The translations under genes and the position numbers were made by a program. DNA of 64,000 nucleotides from Thermosinus carboxydivorans Nor1 (GTDB lineage: Bacteria > Bacillota > Negativicutes > Sporomusales > Thermosinaceae), in NCBI RefSeq assembly GCF_000169155.1, contig NZ_AAWL01000008.1, positions 1 to 64,000 of the forward strand. The letters are read 5' to 3'. Below, one piece after another: positions 17,406 to 30,472 of the stretch. The notes under the pieces were generated by a model, which was not told where the DNA came from, made no database searches, and saw only the letters and a program-made list of their open reading frames with translations. The first letter of the stretch is position 1; every line of letters starts with the position of its first letter.

Positions 17406-18059
17406 ATGGCTGCAACGACGAAAGCAATTTTGGGCAAAAAACTCGGAATGACGCAAATTTTTACCGCCGAAGGCCACTTAGTGCCTGTAACGGTGGTGGA
17501 AGCTGCTCCCAACGTGTTAGTGCAAAGAAAAACTGTTGAAACTGACGGCTATAATGCGGTGCAACTTGGTTTTGGCGCCGTTAAAGATAAAAAAGTAACC
17601 AAGCCGATGAAAGGCCACTTTGCCAAGGCTGGTGTGAAACCTGTCCGGTTTATCCGCGAACTCCGCCTGCCCAGTGAGCCTGAGTTCCAGGTGGGCCAAA
17701 CAATCGGCGTCGACATCTTTAGTGACGGTGAACTGGTTGACGTTACCGGCACCGGCAAAGGCAAAGGCTTCGCCGGCGGCATCAAGCGCCACAATTTCAA
17801 ACGCGGACCGATGGCGCACGGCTCCAAATCGCACCGTGAACCTGGTTCCATGGGTCCTCGGATGAGCGGTGGCGGCGGTAAAGTATTCAAAGGCAAAAAA
17901 CTCCCCGGCCGGATGGGTGGTCATAGAGTTACCGTACAACGCCTGACTGTCGTCAGAGTTGACAAAGACCGCAACCTGCTGCTGATCAAGGGTGCCATTC
18001 CCGGCGCAAAAGGCAGCCTGGTAATGGTTAAAAATACCGTAAAACCGGCGAAAAAGTAA
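17406..18059 (+). CDS. rplC: 50S ribosomal protein L3
   Basis: L3 reaches towards the peptidyl-transferase centre. The protein (217 residues) starts with [14 protein letters not shown] and has the signature [18 protein letters not shown] near residue 120, then SHREPGSMG. The length is slightly above the common 209. Start ATG follows GAGGAGGTG. rplD lies 48 bases downstream. Confidence 0.98.
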   Translation: MAATTKAILGKKLGMTQIFTAEGHLVPVTVVEAAPNVLVQRKTVETDGYNAVQLGFGAVKDKKVTKPMKGHFAKAGVKPVRFIRELRLPSEPEFQVGQTIGVDIFSDGELVDVTGTGKGKGFAGGIKRHNFKRGPMAHGSKSHREPGSMGPRMSGGGGKVFKGKKLPGRMGGHRVTVQRLTVVRVDKDRNLLLIKGAIPGAKGSLVMVKNTVKPAKK

Positions 18060-18107
18060 AACCGTGTATGGGCGCGCGGCGCCCGCAAGGAAAGGAGGAT
18101 GCGTTCT

Positions 18108-18734
18108 ATGCCAAAAGTAGCAGTATATGACATCACCGGCGCGCAAACCGGTGAGATTGAGCTCAGTGACAGCGTATTTGGCGTCGAAGTGAACAAAGCG
18201 GTACTGCATCAGGCTGTTGTGATGCAGCTCGCGAATCAGCGTTTAGGTACCCATGCCACCAAGACCAGAGGTATGGTGCGTGGCGGCGGTAAGAAACCCT
18301 GGAGACAGAAAGGCACCGGTCGCGCCCGCGCCGGCAGCATCCGCTCGCCGCTGTGGGTTGGCGGCGGCACCGTTTTTGGCCCTCAGCCCCGCAGCTATGC
18401 CATCTCCATGCCCCGGAAAGCCCGCCGTTTGGCTCTCAAGTCGGCCCTTTCCGCTAAAGTGCAAAGCGGCGAAATGGTCGTGCTCGAAGACTTTACTTTT
18501 GCTGAGCCTAAGACCAAAAATGTGGTGAAAATGCTCGACAACCTGAAGGTTGCCGATGACAAAGCCCTGATTATCCTTTCGGAAGCCGATGAGAACGTAA
18601 TTAAGTCGGCGCGCAACATTCCTGGCGTCAAAGCCATCGCGTCCACGGGCATCAACGTGTATGATCTGCTGTATCATGACAAAGTGCTCGTAACCAAAGG
18701 CGCTGTCGCCAGAATAGAGGAGGTGCTGGCGTAA
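18108..18734 (+). CDS. rplD: 50S ribosomal protein L4
   Basis: L4 lines the exit tunnel and in some bacteria regulates the S10 operon. The 208-residue product begins [19 protein letters not shown] and holds the basic loop [17 protein letters not shown] with [11 protein letters not shown] following. The ATG at 18108 stands ten bases after AAAGGAGG; an in-frame ATG at 18099 abuts that site and is unlikely. Its stop codon overlaps the rplW start by one base, suggesting translational coupling. Confidence 0.98.
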   Translation: MPKVAVYDITGAQTGEIELSDSVFGVEVNKAVLHQAVVMQLANQRLGTHATKTRGMVRGGGKKPWRQKGTGRARAGSIRSPLWVGGGTVFGPQPRSYAISMPRKARRLALKSALSAKVQSGEMVVLEDFTFAEPKTKNVVKMLDNLKVADDKALIILSEADENVIKSARNIPGVKAIASTGINVYDLLYHDKVLVTKGAVARIEEVLA

Positions 18735-19024
18735 TGGCTGCCAATCCGCGCGACATTATTATCCGCCCGGTTATTACCGAAAAATCCAGCAGTCTCATGC
18801 AGGATAACAAATATACTTTCATCGTATCGCCTAAAGCAAACAAGGTTGAAATCCGCCAAGCCATTGAGCAAATCTTCAAAGTAAAAGTTCTTGATGTGAA
18901 TACCATCCGCGTGCGCGGCAAGGTTAAGCGTCTTGGCCGCACCCAGGGCAAGCGTCCGGATTACAAAAAAGCGATCGTCAAGCTGGCTCCCGGTGAACGC
19001 ATTGAGTTCTTTGAAGGTGTGTAA
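18734..19024 (+). CDS. rplW: 50S ribosomal protein L23
   Basis: L23 sits at the tunnel exit and is a docking point for trigger factor and SRP. The 96 residues include [13 protein letters not shown] near the start and [17 protein letters not shown], followed by a basic [18 protein letters not shown] segment. The ATG overlaps the rplD stop codon (TAATG). Confidence 0.97.
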   Translation: MAANPRDIIIRPVITEKSSSLMQDNKYTFIVSPKANKVEIRQAIEQIFKVKVLDVNTIRVRGKVKRLGRTQGKRPDYKKAIVKLAPGERIEFFEGV

Positions 19025-19053
19025 TCAACATTTGGGGTAAAGGAGGGTAACAC

Positions 19054-19881
19054 ATGCCAGTAAAAACTTTTAAACCTTATGCTCCCGGCCGGCGCTTCAT
19101 GACGGTGGCCAGCTTTGAAGAAATTACCACCGACAAACCGGAGCGTTCGCTTGTTGAGCATCTGAAAAAACACGGCGGCCGCAACCAGCAAGGCCGTATT
19201 ACTGTAAGACATCAGGGCGGCGGCCACAAGCGCCTGTACCGCATTATTGACTTCAAGCGCAATAAAGACGGTATTCCCGCCAAAGTCGCCACCATTGAGT
19301 ACGATCCCAACCGTTCGGCCCGTATCGCGCTGCTGCACTATGCGGACGGCGAAAAACGCTATATCATTGCTCCCAACGGCCTTAAAGTCGGCGATGTCGT
19401 CATGAGCGGCCCGGACGCTGATATCAAAACCGGCAACGCGCTGCCGCTGAAAAACATCCCTGTTGGTACTCTGGTCCACAATGTTGAGCTAAAAATCGGC
19501 AAAGGCGCCCAATTGGTCCGCTCCGCTGGCGCTGCCGCACAGCTTATGGCTAAGGAAGGCGACTATGCCCTCTTGCGTCTCCCGTCCGGCGAACTGCGTA
19601 AAGTGCATGTCAACTGTCGGGCCACCATAGGCCAAGTGGGCAATCTGGAACATGAAAACATTACGATCGGTAAAGCCGGCCGTTCCCGTTGGCTGGGCAT
19701 CCGTCCTGCCAACCGCGGTGTAGCGATGAACCCTGTCGACCATCCCCATGGCGGTGGCGAAGGTCGTTCGCCGGTCGGTCGCAAGCGCCCGGTTACGCCT
19801 TGGGGCAAAGCGGCTATGGGTGTTAAGACCCGCAAGAAGAAGAAGGCTTCTGACCGCTTGATTGTCAAGAGAAGAAAGTAG
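19054..19881 (+). CDS. rplB: 50S ribosomal protein L2
   Basis: L2 is needed for subunit association and the peptidyl-transferase centre. The 275-residue protein begins [18 protein letters not shown] and has the C-terminal signature [14 protein letters not shown] with the essential histidine, then a Lys/Arg-rich tail. The ATG follows AAAGGAGGG. rpsS begins 24 bases later. Confidence 0.98.
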   Translation: MPVKTFKPYAPGRRFMTVASFEEITTDKPERSLVEHLKKHGGRNQQGRITVRHQGGGHKRLYRIIDFKRNKDGIPAKVATIEYDPNRSARIALLHYADGEKRYIIAPNGLKVGDVVMSGPDADIKTGNALPLKNIPVGTLVHNVELKIGKGAQLVRSAGAAAQLMAKEGDYALLRLPSGELRKVHVNCRATIGQVGNLEHENITIGKAGRSRWLGIRPANRGVAMNPVDHPHGGGEGRSPVGRKRPVTPWGKAAMGVKTRKKKKASDRLIVKRRK

Positions 19882-19905
19882 GCTTACGAAGGGAGGCTAA
19901 TCTAA

Positions 19906-20193
19906 GTGTCCAGATCGGTTAAAAAAGGACCGTATGTTCATGAAAGCCTGCTCAAAAAGATTAAGGCTATGAATGAAAAAAATGAGAAAAAAGTAATTAA
20001 AACCTGGTCGCGTGCTTCCACCATTCTTCCCAGCTTTGTTGGCCACACCATTGCCGTTCACGACGGACGCAAGCATGTGCCGGTATATATTACTGAAGAT
20101 ATGGTCGGCCACAAATTGGGCGAATTCGCACCAACCCGCACTTTTAAGGGTCATGCCGGCGGCAAGGTCGAGCGCTCCACATCATTGAAATAG
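19906..20193 (+). CDS. rpsS: 30S ribosomal protein S19
   Basis: S19 forms part of the 30S head with S13. The protein (95 residues) starts [18 protein letters not shown] and has the family pattern [26 protein letters not shown] (seen as RASTILP and [15 protein letters not shown]). GTG is the start codon, after GGGAGG. rplV follows 20 bases after the stop. Confidence 0.98.
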   Translation: MSRSVKKGPYVHESLLKKIKAMNEKNEKKVIKTWSRASTILPSFVGHTIAVHDGRKHVPVYITEDMVGHKLGEFAPTRTFKGHAGGKVERSTSLK

Positions 20194-20213
20194 TCTCGAG
20201 AGGGGGTAACACC

Positions 20214-20546
20214 ATGGAAGCCAGGGCAGTAGCCAAATATATCCGCATTGCGCCGCGCAAGGTTCGCATTGTCATCGACCTGATCCGCGGCAAAAACGTA
20301 GGCGAAGCTTTTGCGATTTTGAAACATACCCCGAAAGTCGCATCCGAAGTGGTCGCCAAAGTGCTCAAATCGGCAGTGGCCAATGCCGAGCACAACTTTG
20401 ATATGAATGCCGACAACCTGTACGTTGCGGAAGCCTATGTCGACCAAGGGCCGACGCTGAAGCGCATCCATCCCCGCTCCCGCGGACAGGCTTTCAAAAT
20501 CCTGAAGCGCACCAGCCATGTGACGGTTGTTGTGAAAGAGAGATAA
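20214..20546 (+). CDS. rplV: 50S ribosomal protein L22
   Basis: L22 has a hairpin that lines the exit tunnel. The 110-residue product contains [18 protein letters not shown] and the C-terminal signature [20 protein letters not shown]. The ATG lies after GAGGGGG. It is followed 21 bases later by the frameshifted rpsC. Confidence 0.98.
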   Translation: MEARAVAKYIRIAPRKVRIVIDLIRGKNVGEAFAILKHTPKVASEVVAKVLKSAVANAEHNFDMNADNLYVAEAYVDQGPTLKRIHPRSRGQAFKILKRTSHVTVVVKER

Positions 20547-20567
20547 GAGGCAAAGGAGGGAAAACTA

Positions 20568-21237
20568 GTGGGTCAAAAAGTTAATCCCCATGGTCTGCGG
20601 ATCGGTATTATCAAGACCTGGGATGCTAAATGGGTATGCTGACAAAGATTATGCAAAACTGCTGCATGAAGATATTAAAATCCGTGATTTCATAAAAGAA
20701 AAATTGTACACGGCGGGCGTATCCCGTATTGAAATAGAGCGGGCTGCTAACCGGGTAAAAGCCACCATCCACACTGCCAAGCCCGGTATGGTTATTGGCC
20801 GTGGTGGCGCCGGCATCGAAGAACTGAAGCAAGAGCTGCGCAAACTTGTGGGCCGTAATATCGATATCAACATTGCGGAAATAAAGCAGCCGGAGTTGGA
20901 TGCCACTTTGGTAGCGGAAAACATTGCCGCCCAGCTCGAGCGGCGCATTGCGTTCCGCCGGGCGATGAAGCAGGCGGTAACCCGCACCATGCGCATGGGC
21001 GCTAAGGGTATCAAAGTCATGGTTAGCGGCCGCCTGGGCGGCGCCGAGATTGCCCGCACGGAGCAATACCGTGAAGGCAGCATCCCTCTGCATACCCTGC
21101 GCGCCGACATTGACTATGGAACGGCTGAGGCACACACCACCTATGGCCGCATTGGTGTTAAAGTGTGGATTTACAAAGGTGAGGTGTTGCCGGAGGCGAA
21201 GAAGCCCGCTGCCGTAACGGAAGGGAGCGATAAATAA
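20568..21237 (+). pseudogene. rpsC: 30S ribosomal protein S3, interrupted by a one-base insertion (frameshift)
   Basis: The gene starts at GTG 20568 after AAAGGAGGG and reads [22 protein letters not shown], the normal S3 start. It then meets TGA at 20640-20642. From about 20631 the rest of S3 continues in the +1 frame: [13 protein letters not shown], the KH domain with [14 protein letters not shown], and the C-terminal half to 21237. The local sequence AAATGGGTATGCTGAC would restore one frame if a single G were removed, giving KWYADK and a normal protein of 222 residues. S3 is essential, so a sequence error or very recent mutation is the likely explanation. The product would lie in the mRNA entry channel of the 30S subunit. 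Confidence 0.93.
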
Positions 21238-21692
21238 TGCTAATTCCGAAGCGTGTAAAGCATCGTAAGCAATTCCGTGGCCGCATGACCGGCAAAGCCA
21301 ATAAAGGCAATAAGGTTACCCATGGACAGTATGGCCTGGTGGCGCTGGAACCGGCCTGGATTACCAACCGCCAAATCGAAGCCGCTCGTATCGCGATGAC
21401 CCGTTACATCAAACGGGGCGGCAAAGTTTGGATTAAAATTTTCCCTGACAAACCCATTACCGCCAAGCCCGCTGAAACCCGGATGGGTAGCGGTAAAGGT
21501 TCGCCTGAATACTGGGTAGCGGTCGTAAAACCCGGTCGCGTCATGTTCGAGATGGACGGCGTGACCGAAGAAGTCGCTAAAGAAGCCATGCGTCTTGCTG
21601 CGCACAAATTGCCGATTAAAACCAAGTTTGTCAAGCGGGAGGACGCTCCGGAAGTTCAGCAGGAAGTGGGTGGTGAAGTAGATGAAGGCTAA
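21237..21692 (+). CDS. rplP: 50S ribosomal protein L16
   Basis: L16 helps position tRNA at the A site. The 151 residues include [34 protein letters not shown] and [18 protein letters not shown]-terminal stretch rich in Glu and Gly makes it about seven residues longer than usual. The ATG overlaps the last base of rpsC, and the gene overlaps rpmC by 11 bases. Confidence 0.98.
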   Translation: MLIPKRVKHRKQFRGRMTGKANKGNKVTHGQYGLVALEPAWITNRQIEAARIAMTRYIKRGGKVWIKIFPDKPITAKPAETRMGSGKGSPEYWVAVVKPGRVMFEMDGVTEEVAKEAMRLAAHKLPIKTKFVKREDAPEVQQEVGGEVDEG

Positions 21693-21885
21693 AGACATCC
21701 GTGAAATGAGCTCGGCCGAGCTCGACCAAAAACTGAGCAGCCTGAAGGATGAGCTTTTTAACCTGCGGTTCCAGCTCGCTACCGGCCAGCTGGAAAACCC
21801 GATGCGCATCCGGGAAGTAAAGAAAACCATCGCCCGCATCAAAACCATTCAGCGCGAACGCGAACTCAAGGCTAAAGAGGCCTAA
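21682..21885 (+). CDS. rpmC: 50S ribosomal protein L29
   Basis: L29 lies near the tunnel exit beside L23. The 67-residue protein is helical and shows the family core [23 protein letters not shown] followed by [11 protein letters not shown] (written here in two parts). The ATG lies inside the end of rplP and is preceded by a GTGGGTGGTG ribosome-binding stretch. Confidence 0.97.
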   Translation: MKAKDIREMSSAELDQKLSSLKDELFNLRFQLATGQLENPMRIREVKKTIARIKTIQRERELKAKEA

Positions 21886-21917
21886 CGCCGATTCATTGAA
21901 GGAAGGAGGCTAACAGC

Positions 21918-22175
21918 GTGACCGAACGCAACGAGCGCAAGACCCGTATCGGCAAAGTGGTCAGCGATAAAATGGATAAAACAGTTGTGGTTGCCGTTGA
22001 ACGGCTGGAGCAGCACCCGCTGTACAACAAAGCCGTGAAAAAGACCTCGAAGTTTAAGGCCCATGATGAAAATAACGAATGTCGCGAAGGCGACATCGTC
22101 AAAATTATGGAAACCCGTCCGCTTTCCAAAGAAAAACGCTGGAGAGTAGTTGAAATTCTCGAACGGGCCAAATAA
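21918..22175 (+). CDS. rpsQ: 30S ribosomal protein S17
   Basis: S17 is a primary rRNA-binding protein of the 30S body. The protein (85 residues) includes [20 protein letters not shown] and the signature [21 protein letters not shown], with one OB fold. The start is GTG after GAAGGAGG. rplN follows after 48 bases. Confidence 0.98.
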   Translation: MTERNERKTRIGKVVSDKMDKTVVVAVERLEQHPLYNKAVKKTSKFKAHDENNECREGDIVKIMETRPLSKEKRWRVVEILERAK

Positions 22176-22223
22176 TTGCCGCCAACATTCTCGCCTCACG
22201 TATTCCGAGAAGGAGGGATAAGG

Positions 22224-22592
22224 ATGATCCAGCAGCAAACAATGCTGAATGTCGCTGACAATTCCGGTGCCAAACAAATCATGTGCATCCGGGTATTAGG
22301 CGGTTCGTACCGCAAATATGCCAACATTGGTGATATTATCGTCGCTTCCGTCAAGGATGCTACGCCCGGCGGTGTAGTGAAAAAGGGCGACGTTGTCAAG
22401 GCCGTAGTTGTTCGTTCCACCAAAGGCCTGCGCCGTCCGGACGGTTCCTATATCCGCTTTGACGATAACGCCGCAGTTATTATTAAAGAAGATAAGAGCC
22501 CGCGAGGCACCCGTATCTTTGGACCGGTAGCGAGAGAACTGCGTGATAAGGACTTTATGAAAATTATCTCGCTGGCCCCGGAAGTAATCTAG
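22224..22592 (+). CDS. rplN: 50S ribosomal protein L14
   Basis: L14 contributes to an inter-subunit bridge. The 122-residue product starts [17 protein letters not shown] and contains [15 protein letters not shown] and the late [15 protein letters not shown]. The ATG at 22224 is placed after AAGGAGGG and gives the exact family length; an upstream in-frame extension to 22176 is not conserved. Confidence 0.98.
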   Translation: MIQQQTMLNVADNSGAKQIMCIRVLGGSYRKYANIGDIIVASVKDATPGGVVKKGDVVKAVVVRSTKGLRRPDGSYIRFDDNAAVIIKEDKSPRGTRIFGPVARELRDKDFMKIISLAPEVI

Positions 22593-22614
22593 GTTTAAGG
22601 AGGTGGCCGAAAGG

Positions 22615-22947
22615 ATGCAACCGAAGCTGCATGTTAAGAAAGGCGACACCGTAATTGTTCTGTCCGGTAAGGACAAGGGCAAAAAAGGTAAAGTTATAGA
22701 AGCACTGCCGAAAAAAGGCAAGGTAGTCGTGGAAGGCGTTAACAAGGTCAAGCGGCACACCAAGCCTAGCCAGAAGATGCCCCAAGGCGGTATTCTGGTG
22801 AAAGAAGCGCCGCTGCATGCTTCCAAAGTAATGCTTGTCTGCCCCGCGTGTGATAAACCCACTCGGATTAAAAAGACGGCTTTGGCGAGCGGGGCTATGG
22901 CCCGGACTTGCAAAAAATGCGGTGAAATTATCGACAAAGACAAGTAA
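22615..22947 (+). CDS. rplX: 50S ribosomal protein L24 (with zinc-type cysteines)
   Basis: L24 initiates 50S assembly. The 110 residues begin [20 protein letters not shown], the KOW motif that binds rRNA. Four cysteines in CPAC (76, 79) and CKKC (99, 102) form a probable zinc ribbon. The ATG at 22615 is nine bases after AAGGAGGTG; an in-frame GTG at 22603 overlaps that site. Confidence 0.97.
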   Translation: MQPKLHVKKGDTVIVLSGKDKGKKGKVIEALPKKGKVVVEGVNKVKRHTKPSQKMPQGGILVKEAPLHASKVMLVCPACDKPTRIKKTALASGAMARTCKKCGEIIDKDK

Positions 22948-22973
22948 TTCCCGCCGAAAGGAGGTAACTGCAC

Positions 22974-23513
22974 GTGCCGAGACTGAAAGATAAATATTAT
23001 AACGAAGTAGCCAAACAGCTCATGGAGAAGTTCGGCTACAAGAACGTCATGGAAATTCCGAAAATCGAAAAAGTGGTTATCAACATGGGCGTAGGTGATG
23101 CCGTTGGCAACCCCAAAGCCTTGGACGCCGCGGTAAATGATCTGATGACTATTGCCGGCCAGCGCCCGGTAATTACCAGAGCCAAAAAATCCATCGCCGC
23201 TTTCAAAATTCGTCAAGGTATGGCCATTGGCGCGAAAGTTACTCTGCGCGGCGACCGCATGTATGAGTTTCTTGACAAGCTCTTCAACGTGGCGCTGCCC
23301 CGTGTGCGTGACTTTCGCGGCGTAAGTCCCCGCGCTTTTGATGGCCGTGGCAACTATACCCTGGGTATTAGAGAACAGCTCATTTTCCCGGAAATCGATT
23401 ATGATAAAGTTGAAAAAATCCGCGGCATGGACATTGTTGTCGTAACTACCGCCAAGACGGACGAAGAAGCCCGCGAACTCTTGCGGCTGATGGGCATGCC
23501 GTTCAGCGCATAA
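22974..23513 (+). CDS. rplE: 50S ribosomal protein L5
   Basis: L5 binds 5S rRNA and contacts the P-site tRNA. The 179-residue protein includes [33 protein letters not shown] and the late [18 protein letters not shown]. The length matches the family. The GTG start follows AAAGGAGG. rpsN follows by 15 bases. Confidence 0.98.
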   Translation: MPRLKDKYYNEVAKQLMEKFGYKNVMEIPKIEKVVINMGVGDAVGNPKALDAAVNDLMTIAGQRPVITRAKKSIAAFKIRQGMAIGAKVTLRGDRMYEFLDKLFNVALPRVRDFRGVSPRAFDGRGNYTLGIREQLIFPEIDYDKVEKIRGMDIVVVTTAKTDEEARELLRLMGMPFSA

Positions 23514-23528
23514 GAAGGAGGGACACCT

Positions 23529-23714
23529 GTGGCCAAAAAGGCGTTAATTGAAAAGTGGAAGCGTGAACCGAAATTTAAAGTGCGCAAATACAACCGCTGC
23601 AAAATTTGTGGCCGTCCGCGTGGTTATATGCGCAAGTTCCAAATGTGCCGTATTTGCTTCAGAGAGCTTAGCTACAAGGGTGCCATTCCAGGGGTAACCA
23701 AGGCAAGCTGGTAG
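23529..23714 (+). CDS. rpsZ: 30S ribosomal protein S14, zinc-binding type
   Basis: S14 lies in the 30S head. At 61 residues it is the short, zinc-binding form, with C24/C27 and C40/C43 in [20 protein letters not shown]. The longer zinc-free paralogue is not in this window. The GTG start follows AAGAAGGAGGG. It is also annotated as rpsN in many genomes. Confidence 0.98.
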   Translation: MAKKALIEKWKREPKFKVRKYNRCKICGRPRGYMRKFQMCRICFRELSYKGAIPGVTKASW

Positions 23715-23742
23715 TAATTTGACTGGAAGGAGGTTTTGTCGT

Positions 23743-24141
23743 ATGGTAATGACCGATCCGATCGCTGACATGCTGACCCGCATCCGCAATGCCAGCTCGG
23801 TTTATCATGATAAAGTTGATATTCCGGCTTCCAAGATCAAGGAGGCCATCGCCCGTATTCTCAAGGAAGAAGGCTTTATCAAGGACTATGAAGTAATTGA
23901 CGATGGCAAGCAGGGTATTTTGCGGGTTAGCCTAAAGTACGGCGCTAACCGGGAAAAAGTTATCACCGGGATTAAACGTATTTCCAAGCCGGGACTTAGG
24001 GTCTACGCGAAAAAAGACCAGCTGCCCCGCGTGTTGGGTGGCCTGGGAATCGCCATCATTTCTACATCCAAAGGCATTATGACCGATAAGCAAGCCCGTC
24101 ATCAAGGACTGGGCGGCGAAGTTATCGCTTACGTCTGGTAA
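23743..24141 (+). CDS. rpsH: 30S ribosomal protein S8
   Basis: S8 binds 16S rRNA and in E. coli regulates the spc operon. The 132-residue protein has [14 protein letters not shown] at the start and the C-terminal [18 protein letters not shown] and GGEVIAYVW. The ATG at 23743 is nine bases after GGAAGGAGG. A second ATG at 23749 is also in frame and could serve. Confidence 0.98.
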   Translation: MVMTDPIADMLTRIRNASSVYHDKVDIPASKIKEAIARILKEEGFIKDYEVIDDGKQGILRVSLKYGANREKVITGIKRISKPGLRVYAKKDQLPRVLGGLGIAIISTSKGIMTDKQARHQGLGGEVIAYVW

Positions 24142-24166
24142 CACTGGTCAACTAGGAGGTGCAAAT

Positions 24167-24715
24167 ATGTCCAGAATTGGTAGAATGCCGATCGCCATTC
24201 CCGAAGGCGTTACTGTGAAAGTGGACGGCAACGTCGTGTCGGTTAAGGGCCCTAAAGGCGAACTAAGCCGCGTCGTACACAAGGATATGATGGTGGAAGT
24301 GGCTGACGGCAAGGTTGTTGTTAAACGGCCTTCCGACGAAAAAGAGCACAAAGCCCTGCACGGACTGACCCGGACGCTGATTGCCAACATGGTTATGGGC
24401 GTAAGCAAGGGCTTTTCCAAAACGCTCGAAATTGCCGGTGTCGGTTATCGTGCGGCCAAAGCAGGCAATAAACTTAGCCTTACCCTTGGTTTCTCCCATC
24501 CGGTAGAAGTAGTGCCGCCGGCTGGTATCACGATTGATGTACCGGCTCCGAACAAAATTGTTGTTTCCGGCATTGACAAAGAAGCTGTCGGCGCGCTTGC
24601 CGCGAAAATCCGTTCATATCGTGAACCTGAACCGTATAAAGGCAAGGGCATCAAATACGAAGGGGAAGTTATCCGCCGCAAAATGGGTAAAGCCGGCGGT
24701 AAAGGCAAGAAGTAA
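24167..24715 (+). CDS. rplF: 50S ribosomal protein L6
   Basis: L6 sits near the factor-binding site. The 182 residues start [17 protein letters not shown] and have two similar alpha/beta halves, with [11 protein letters not shown] in the middle and the signature [19 protein letters not shown] at the end. The ATG follows AGGAGGTG. Confidence 0.98.
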   Translation: MSRIGRMPIAIPEGVTVKVDGNVVSVKGPKGELSRVVHKDMMVEVADGKVVVKRPSDEKEHKALHGLTRTLIANMVMGVSKGFSKTLEIAGVGYRAAKAGNKLSLTLGFSHPVEVVPPAGITIDVPAPNKIVVSGIDKEAVGALAAKIRSYREPEPYKGKGIKYEGEVIRRKMGKAGGKGKK

Positions 24716-24741
24716 CACTTTAAGCGAAAGGAGTGACAACC

Positions 24742-25110
24742 TTGCTGCGTAAAGAAAGCAGGAACGTGCTGCGTAAAAAGCGTCACCTCAGACTACGGAA
24801 AAAAATCGTCGGCACCGCCGCCAGACCGCGTCTGAACGTATTTCGCAGCCTTAACCACATCTATGCCCAGATTATCAACGACCAGACCGGTACGACGTTG
24901 GTTTCCGCCAGCACGATGGATAAAGAAATCCGTGAGCAAGTAAAATACGGCGGCAACATCGAAGCAGCGAAAGTTGTCGGTGCCGCCATTGCCAAACGGG
25001 CGCTGGAAAAAGGCATTAAGCAAGTGGTGTTTGACCGCGGCGGCTATGTCTATCACGGCCGGGTCGCGGCTCTTGCCGAAGCGGCGCGCGAAGCAGGCCT
25101 TGAGTTTTAA
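24742..25110 (+). CDS. rplR: 50S ribosomal protein L18
   Basis: L18 binds 5S rRNA together with L5. The 122-residue protein has [20 protein letters not shown] and ends [15 protein letters not shown]. The TTG at 24742 is chosen because AAAGGAG lies eight bases upstream; an in-frame GTG at 24733 overlaps that site. rpsE follows by 17 bases. Confidence 0.97.
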   Translation: MLRKESRNVLRKKRHLRLRKKIVGTAARPRLNVFRSLNHIYAQIINDQTGTTLVSASTMDKEIREQVKYGGNIEAAKVVGAAIAKRALEKGIKQVVFDRGGYVYHGRVAALAEAAREAGLEF

Positions 25111-25127
25111 GCAAAGGAGGGAAAACA

Positions 25128-25628
25128 ATGGCCAGAATTGACTACTCCAATCTTGATCTCAAAGAGAAAGTCGTATTTATAAACCGTGTTGCCAAGGTGG
25201 TAAAGGGTGGTCGGCGTTTCTCCTTCAGTGCGCTTGTCGTAGTTGGCGACGGCAACGGTTATGTCGGCGCCGGCCTGGGTAAAGCCGCCGAAGTGCCTGA
25301 AGCTATTCGCAAAGGTGTGGAAGACGCCAAGAAAAACCTGATTAAAGTGCCGATTGTTGGCACCACCATTCCCCATGAAGTTATCGGCGAATTCGGAGCA
25401 GGCAAAGTCCTTCTCAAACCCGCCTCCGAGGGTACTGGCGTTATCGCCGGCGGTCCTGTCCGCGCCGTTCTTGAACTGGCCGGTATTCATGACATCCTGA
25501 CCAAGTCCTTAGGTTCATCTAACGCCAACAATATGGTGCGGGCCACGATCGAGGGCCTGAAGCAGCTCAAGCGGGCGGAAGACGTGGCGGCGCTCCGCGG
25601 AAAAACCGTCCAGGAACTTTTGGGCTAA
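25128..25628 (+). CDS. rpsE: 30S ribosomal protein S5
   Basis: S5 shapes the mRNA entry channel and affects accuracy. The 166 residues contain [35 protein letters not shown] and [19 protein letters not shown]. The ATG follows AAAGGAGGG. Confidence 0.98.
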   Translation: MARIDYSNLDLKEKVVFINRVAKVVKGGRRFSFSALVVVGDGNGYVGAGLGKAAEVPEAIRKGVEDAKKNLIKVPIVGTTIPHEVIGEFGAGKVLLKPASEGTGVIAGGPVRAVLELAGIHDILTKSLGSSNANNMVRATIEGLKQLKRAEDVAALRGKTVQELLG

Positions 25629-25641
25629 GGAGGATTAGGTC

Positions 25642-25827
25642 ATGGCAAAACTCAAAATTACACTCACCCGCAGCCTGATTGGCAGGCCTGAAGACCAGCG
25701 CGCTACCGTGCGGGCCCTGGGATTACGGAAGACCAACAGCTCGGTCATTCAAGACGATACTCCTGTTATTCGGGGCATGATCCGCAAAGTCGCGCATCTT
25801 GTTACGGTTGAAGAAGTACAAGAATAG
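25642..25827 (+). CDS. rpmD: 50S ribosomal protein L30
   Basis: This 61-residue protein has the L30 pattern: [20 protein letters not shown] near the start and [13 protein letters not shown] at the end. It is a peripheral large-subunit protein absent from some bacteria. The ATG follows AAGGAGG; rplO starts 18 bases after the stop. Confidence 0.97.
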   Translation: MAKLKITLTRSLIGRPEDQRATVRALGLRKTNSSVIQDDTPVIRGMIRKVAHLVTVEEVQE

Positions 25828-25845
25828 ATTAAGGAGGTGCGAACT

Positions 25846-26286
25846 ATGAAATTACACGAACTGTCTCCTGCGCCTGGCTCTAAGCATAAACGCACCCGTG
25901 TCGGCCGTGGTCTGGGGTCGGGCCTCGGTAAAACTGCCGGCAGAGGCCATAAAGGTCAGAAAGCCCGCGCCGGCGGCGGTGTTCGTCCCGGTTTCGAAGG
26001 CGGCCAAATGCCCATTTACCGCCGGTTGCCGAAGCGCGGTTTCCACAATAAATTTGCTAAAGAATACGCAGAAGTCAATGTCAATCAACTTAACCGCTTT
26101 GAAAACGGCGCAGTAGTGGACCCGGTCGCTCTTGTCGAAGCAGGCATTTTGAAAAATGTTCGTGATGGTGTCCGCATTCTTGGCAATGGCGAACTAGAGA
26201 AGTCCCTCACCGTAAAGGCTCATGGCTTCACCAAGTCTGCGGTGCAAAAAATCGAAGCCGCTGGCGGAAAAGTTGAGGTGATCTAG
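25846..26286 (+). CDS. rplO: 50S ribosomal protein L15
   Basis: L15 is an early 50S assembly protein with a long glycine/lysine-rich N-terminus. The 146 residues begin [20 protein letters not shown], pass through [14 protein letters not shown] and GFEGGQMP, and end in a small globular domain. The ATG at 25846 is nine bases after AAGGAGGTG. The stop codon abuts the secY start. Confidence 0.98.
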   Translation: MKLHELSPAPGSKHKRTRVGRGLGSGLGKTAGRGHKGQKARAGGGVRPGFEGGQMPIYRRLPKRGFHNKFAKEYAEVNVNQLNRFENGAVVDPVALVEAGILKNVRDGVRILGNGELEKSLTVKAHGFTKSAVQKIEAAGGKVEVI

Positions 26287-28953
<2,667 letters not shown>

Positions 28954-28969
28954 GGGGGACAATGGCCTG

Positions 28970-29254
28970 ATGACAGCTGCAGGTACAATTCTCGGCCAAA
29001 TCGTTGCGTCTACGTCCGGACGTGATGCGGGCCATGTTTATGTAGTCGTCGGGATTGTCCCGCCTAACTTCCTACTGTTGGCAGACGGCCGGGGCCGCCG
29101 TATCGCCAATCCCAAGAAGAAGAATGTCCGGCACGTCAAGCGCGTGCAGCCTGTTGTCACTCATCTTGCCGACAAATTTGCGAGCGGGGCCAAAGTCACC
29201 GATGAAGATTTGCGGCAAGCCCTCGCCACCATAGGTTCACCGGATAAACAGTGA
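28970..29254 (+). CDS. Small KOW-domain RNA-binding protein (L14e/L6e-like)
   Basis: The protein (94 residues) begins with [20 protein letters not shown], a KOW-like beta segment as in eukaryotic L14e/L6e, followed by [20 protein letters not shown], which is strongly basic and suits RNA binding. The tail is helical and acidic. Many Firmicutes carry such a gene between map and infA; its function is not known to me. The start is ATG 28970, eleven bases after AAGGGGG. A closer ATG at 28962 opens only Met-Ala-stop, whose TGA overlaps this start (TGATG). Confidence 0.8.
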   Translation: MTAAGTILGQIVASTSGRDAGHVYVVVGIVPPNFLLLADGRGRRIANPKKKNVRHVKRVQPVVTHLADKFASGAKVTDEDLRQALATIGSPDKQ

Positions 29255-29277
29255 GAGCGGACGAGGAGGGAGATGTC

Positions 29278-29651
<374 letters not shown>

Positions 29652-29669
29652 GGGGGTGGACTATAAACT

Positions 29670-30038
29670 ATGGCTCGTATTGCCGGGGTAGACTTACCGC
29701 GTGACAAACGCATCGAGATTGCTTTGACATACATTTATGGCATCGGTCTTACGCTTTCCCGGGAGATTTTGGCTGCCACCAAAATTAATCCCGATACCCG
29801 TGTGCGTGACTTGACAGAAGAGGAAATTTCCAAACTCCGTGAGACTATCGACAAGAATTATAAAGTCGAAGGCGACCTCCGCCGCGAAGAGCAGCTTAAT
29901 ATTAAGCGTCTCATTGAGATTGGCTGCTACCGGGGTAAACGGCATCGCGCCGGCCTGCCCGTCCGTGGCCAGCGTACCAAAACCAATGCGCGTACCCGCA
30001 AAGGTCCGAAGCGCACCGTTGCCGGCAAGAAGAAGTAG
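29670..30038 (+). CDS. rpsM: 30S ribosomal protein S13
   Basis: S13 contacts the P-site tRNA and forms inter-subunit bridges. The 122-residue product has [20 protein letters not shown] and the basic C-terminal [19 protein letters not shown]. The ATG is preceded by AAGGGGGTGG. It opens the alpha operon with rpsK, rpsD, rpoA and rplQ. Confidence 0.98.
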   Translation: MARIAGVDLPRDKRIEIALTYIYGIGLTLSREILAATKINPDTRVRDLTEEEISKLRETIDKNYKVEGDLRREEQLNIKRLIEIGCYRGKRHRAGLPVRGQRTKTNARTRKGPKRTVAGKKK

Positions 30039-30055
30039 TAAGGGAGGGATAAAGC

Positions 30056-30448
30056 TTGGCTAACAAAAAAGTTGCCAGACCTAAAAGAAAAGAGCGTAAG
30101 AATATAGAGCATGGCGTAGCGCATATCCGCTCGACGTTTAATAATACAATCGTTACGATTACCGACAGCAAAGGGAACGCCGTTTCCTGGGCCAGCGCCG
30201 GCGCCCTTGGCTTTAAGGGCTCACGCAAGAGCACGCCTTTTGCTGCCCAAATGGCTGCTGAGCAAGCGGCCAAAGCCGCTATGGAGCATGGCATGAAACA
30301 AGTTGAGGTTTATGTAAAAGGACCGGGCGCTGGTCGCGAAGCTGCCATCCGTTCGCTGCAGGCCGCCGGGCTGGAAGTCAACCTGATTAAGGATGTGACT
30401 CCCATTCCTCACAATGGCTGCCGTCCGCCCAAGCGGAGAAGAGTATAA
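30056..30448 (+). CDS. rpsK: 30S ribosomal protein S11
   Basis: S11 lies on the 30S platform near the mRNA exit. The 130 residues include [36 protein letters not shown] and the C-terminal [18 protein letters not shown]. The start is TTG after AAGGGAGGG. Spacing to rpsD is 24 bases. Confidence 0.98.
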   Translation: MANKKVARPKRKERKNIEHGVAHIRSTFNNTIVTITDSKGNAVSWASAGALGFKGSRKSTPFAAQMAAEQAAKAAMEHGMKQVEVYVKGPGAGREAAIRSLQAAGLEVNLIKDVTPIPHNGCRPPKRRRV

Positions 30449-30472
30449 GATTTTGGGAGGTGTTGAACAAGA

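Noticed and set aside
20637-20643. prfB-like programmed +1 frameshift at UGC UGA C in rpsC
   Set aside because: A shift at the UGA would give KWVCDKD instead of the conserved KWYADKD, and no internal Shine-Dalgarno precedes it at the right distance. An indel at the GGG is simpler.
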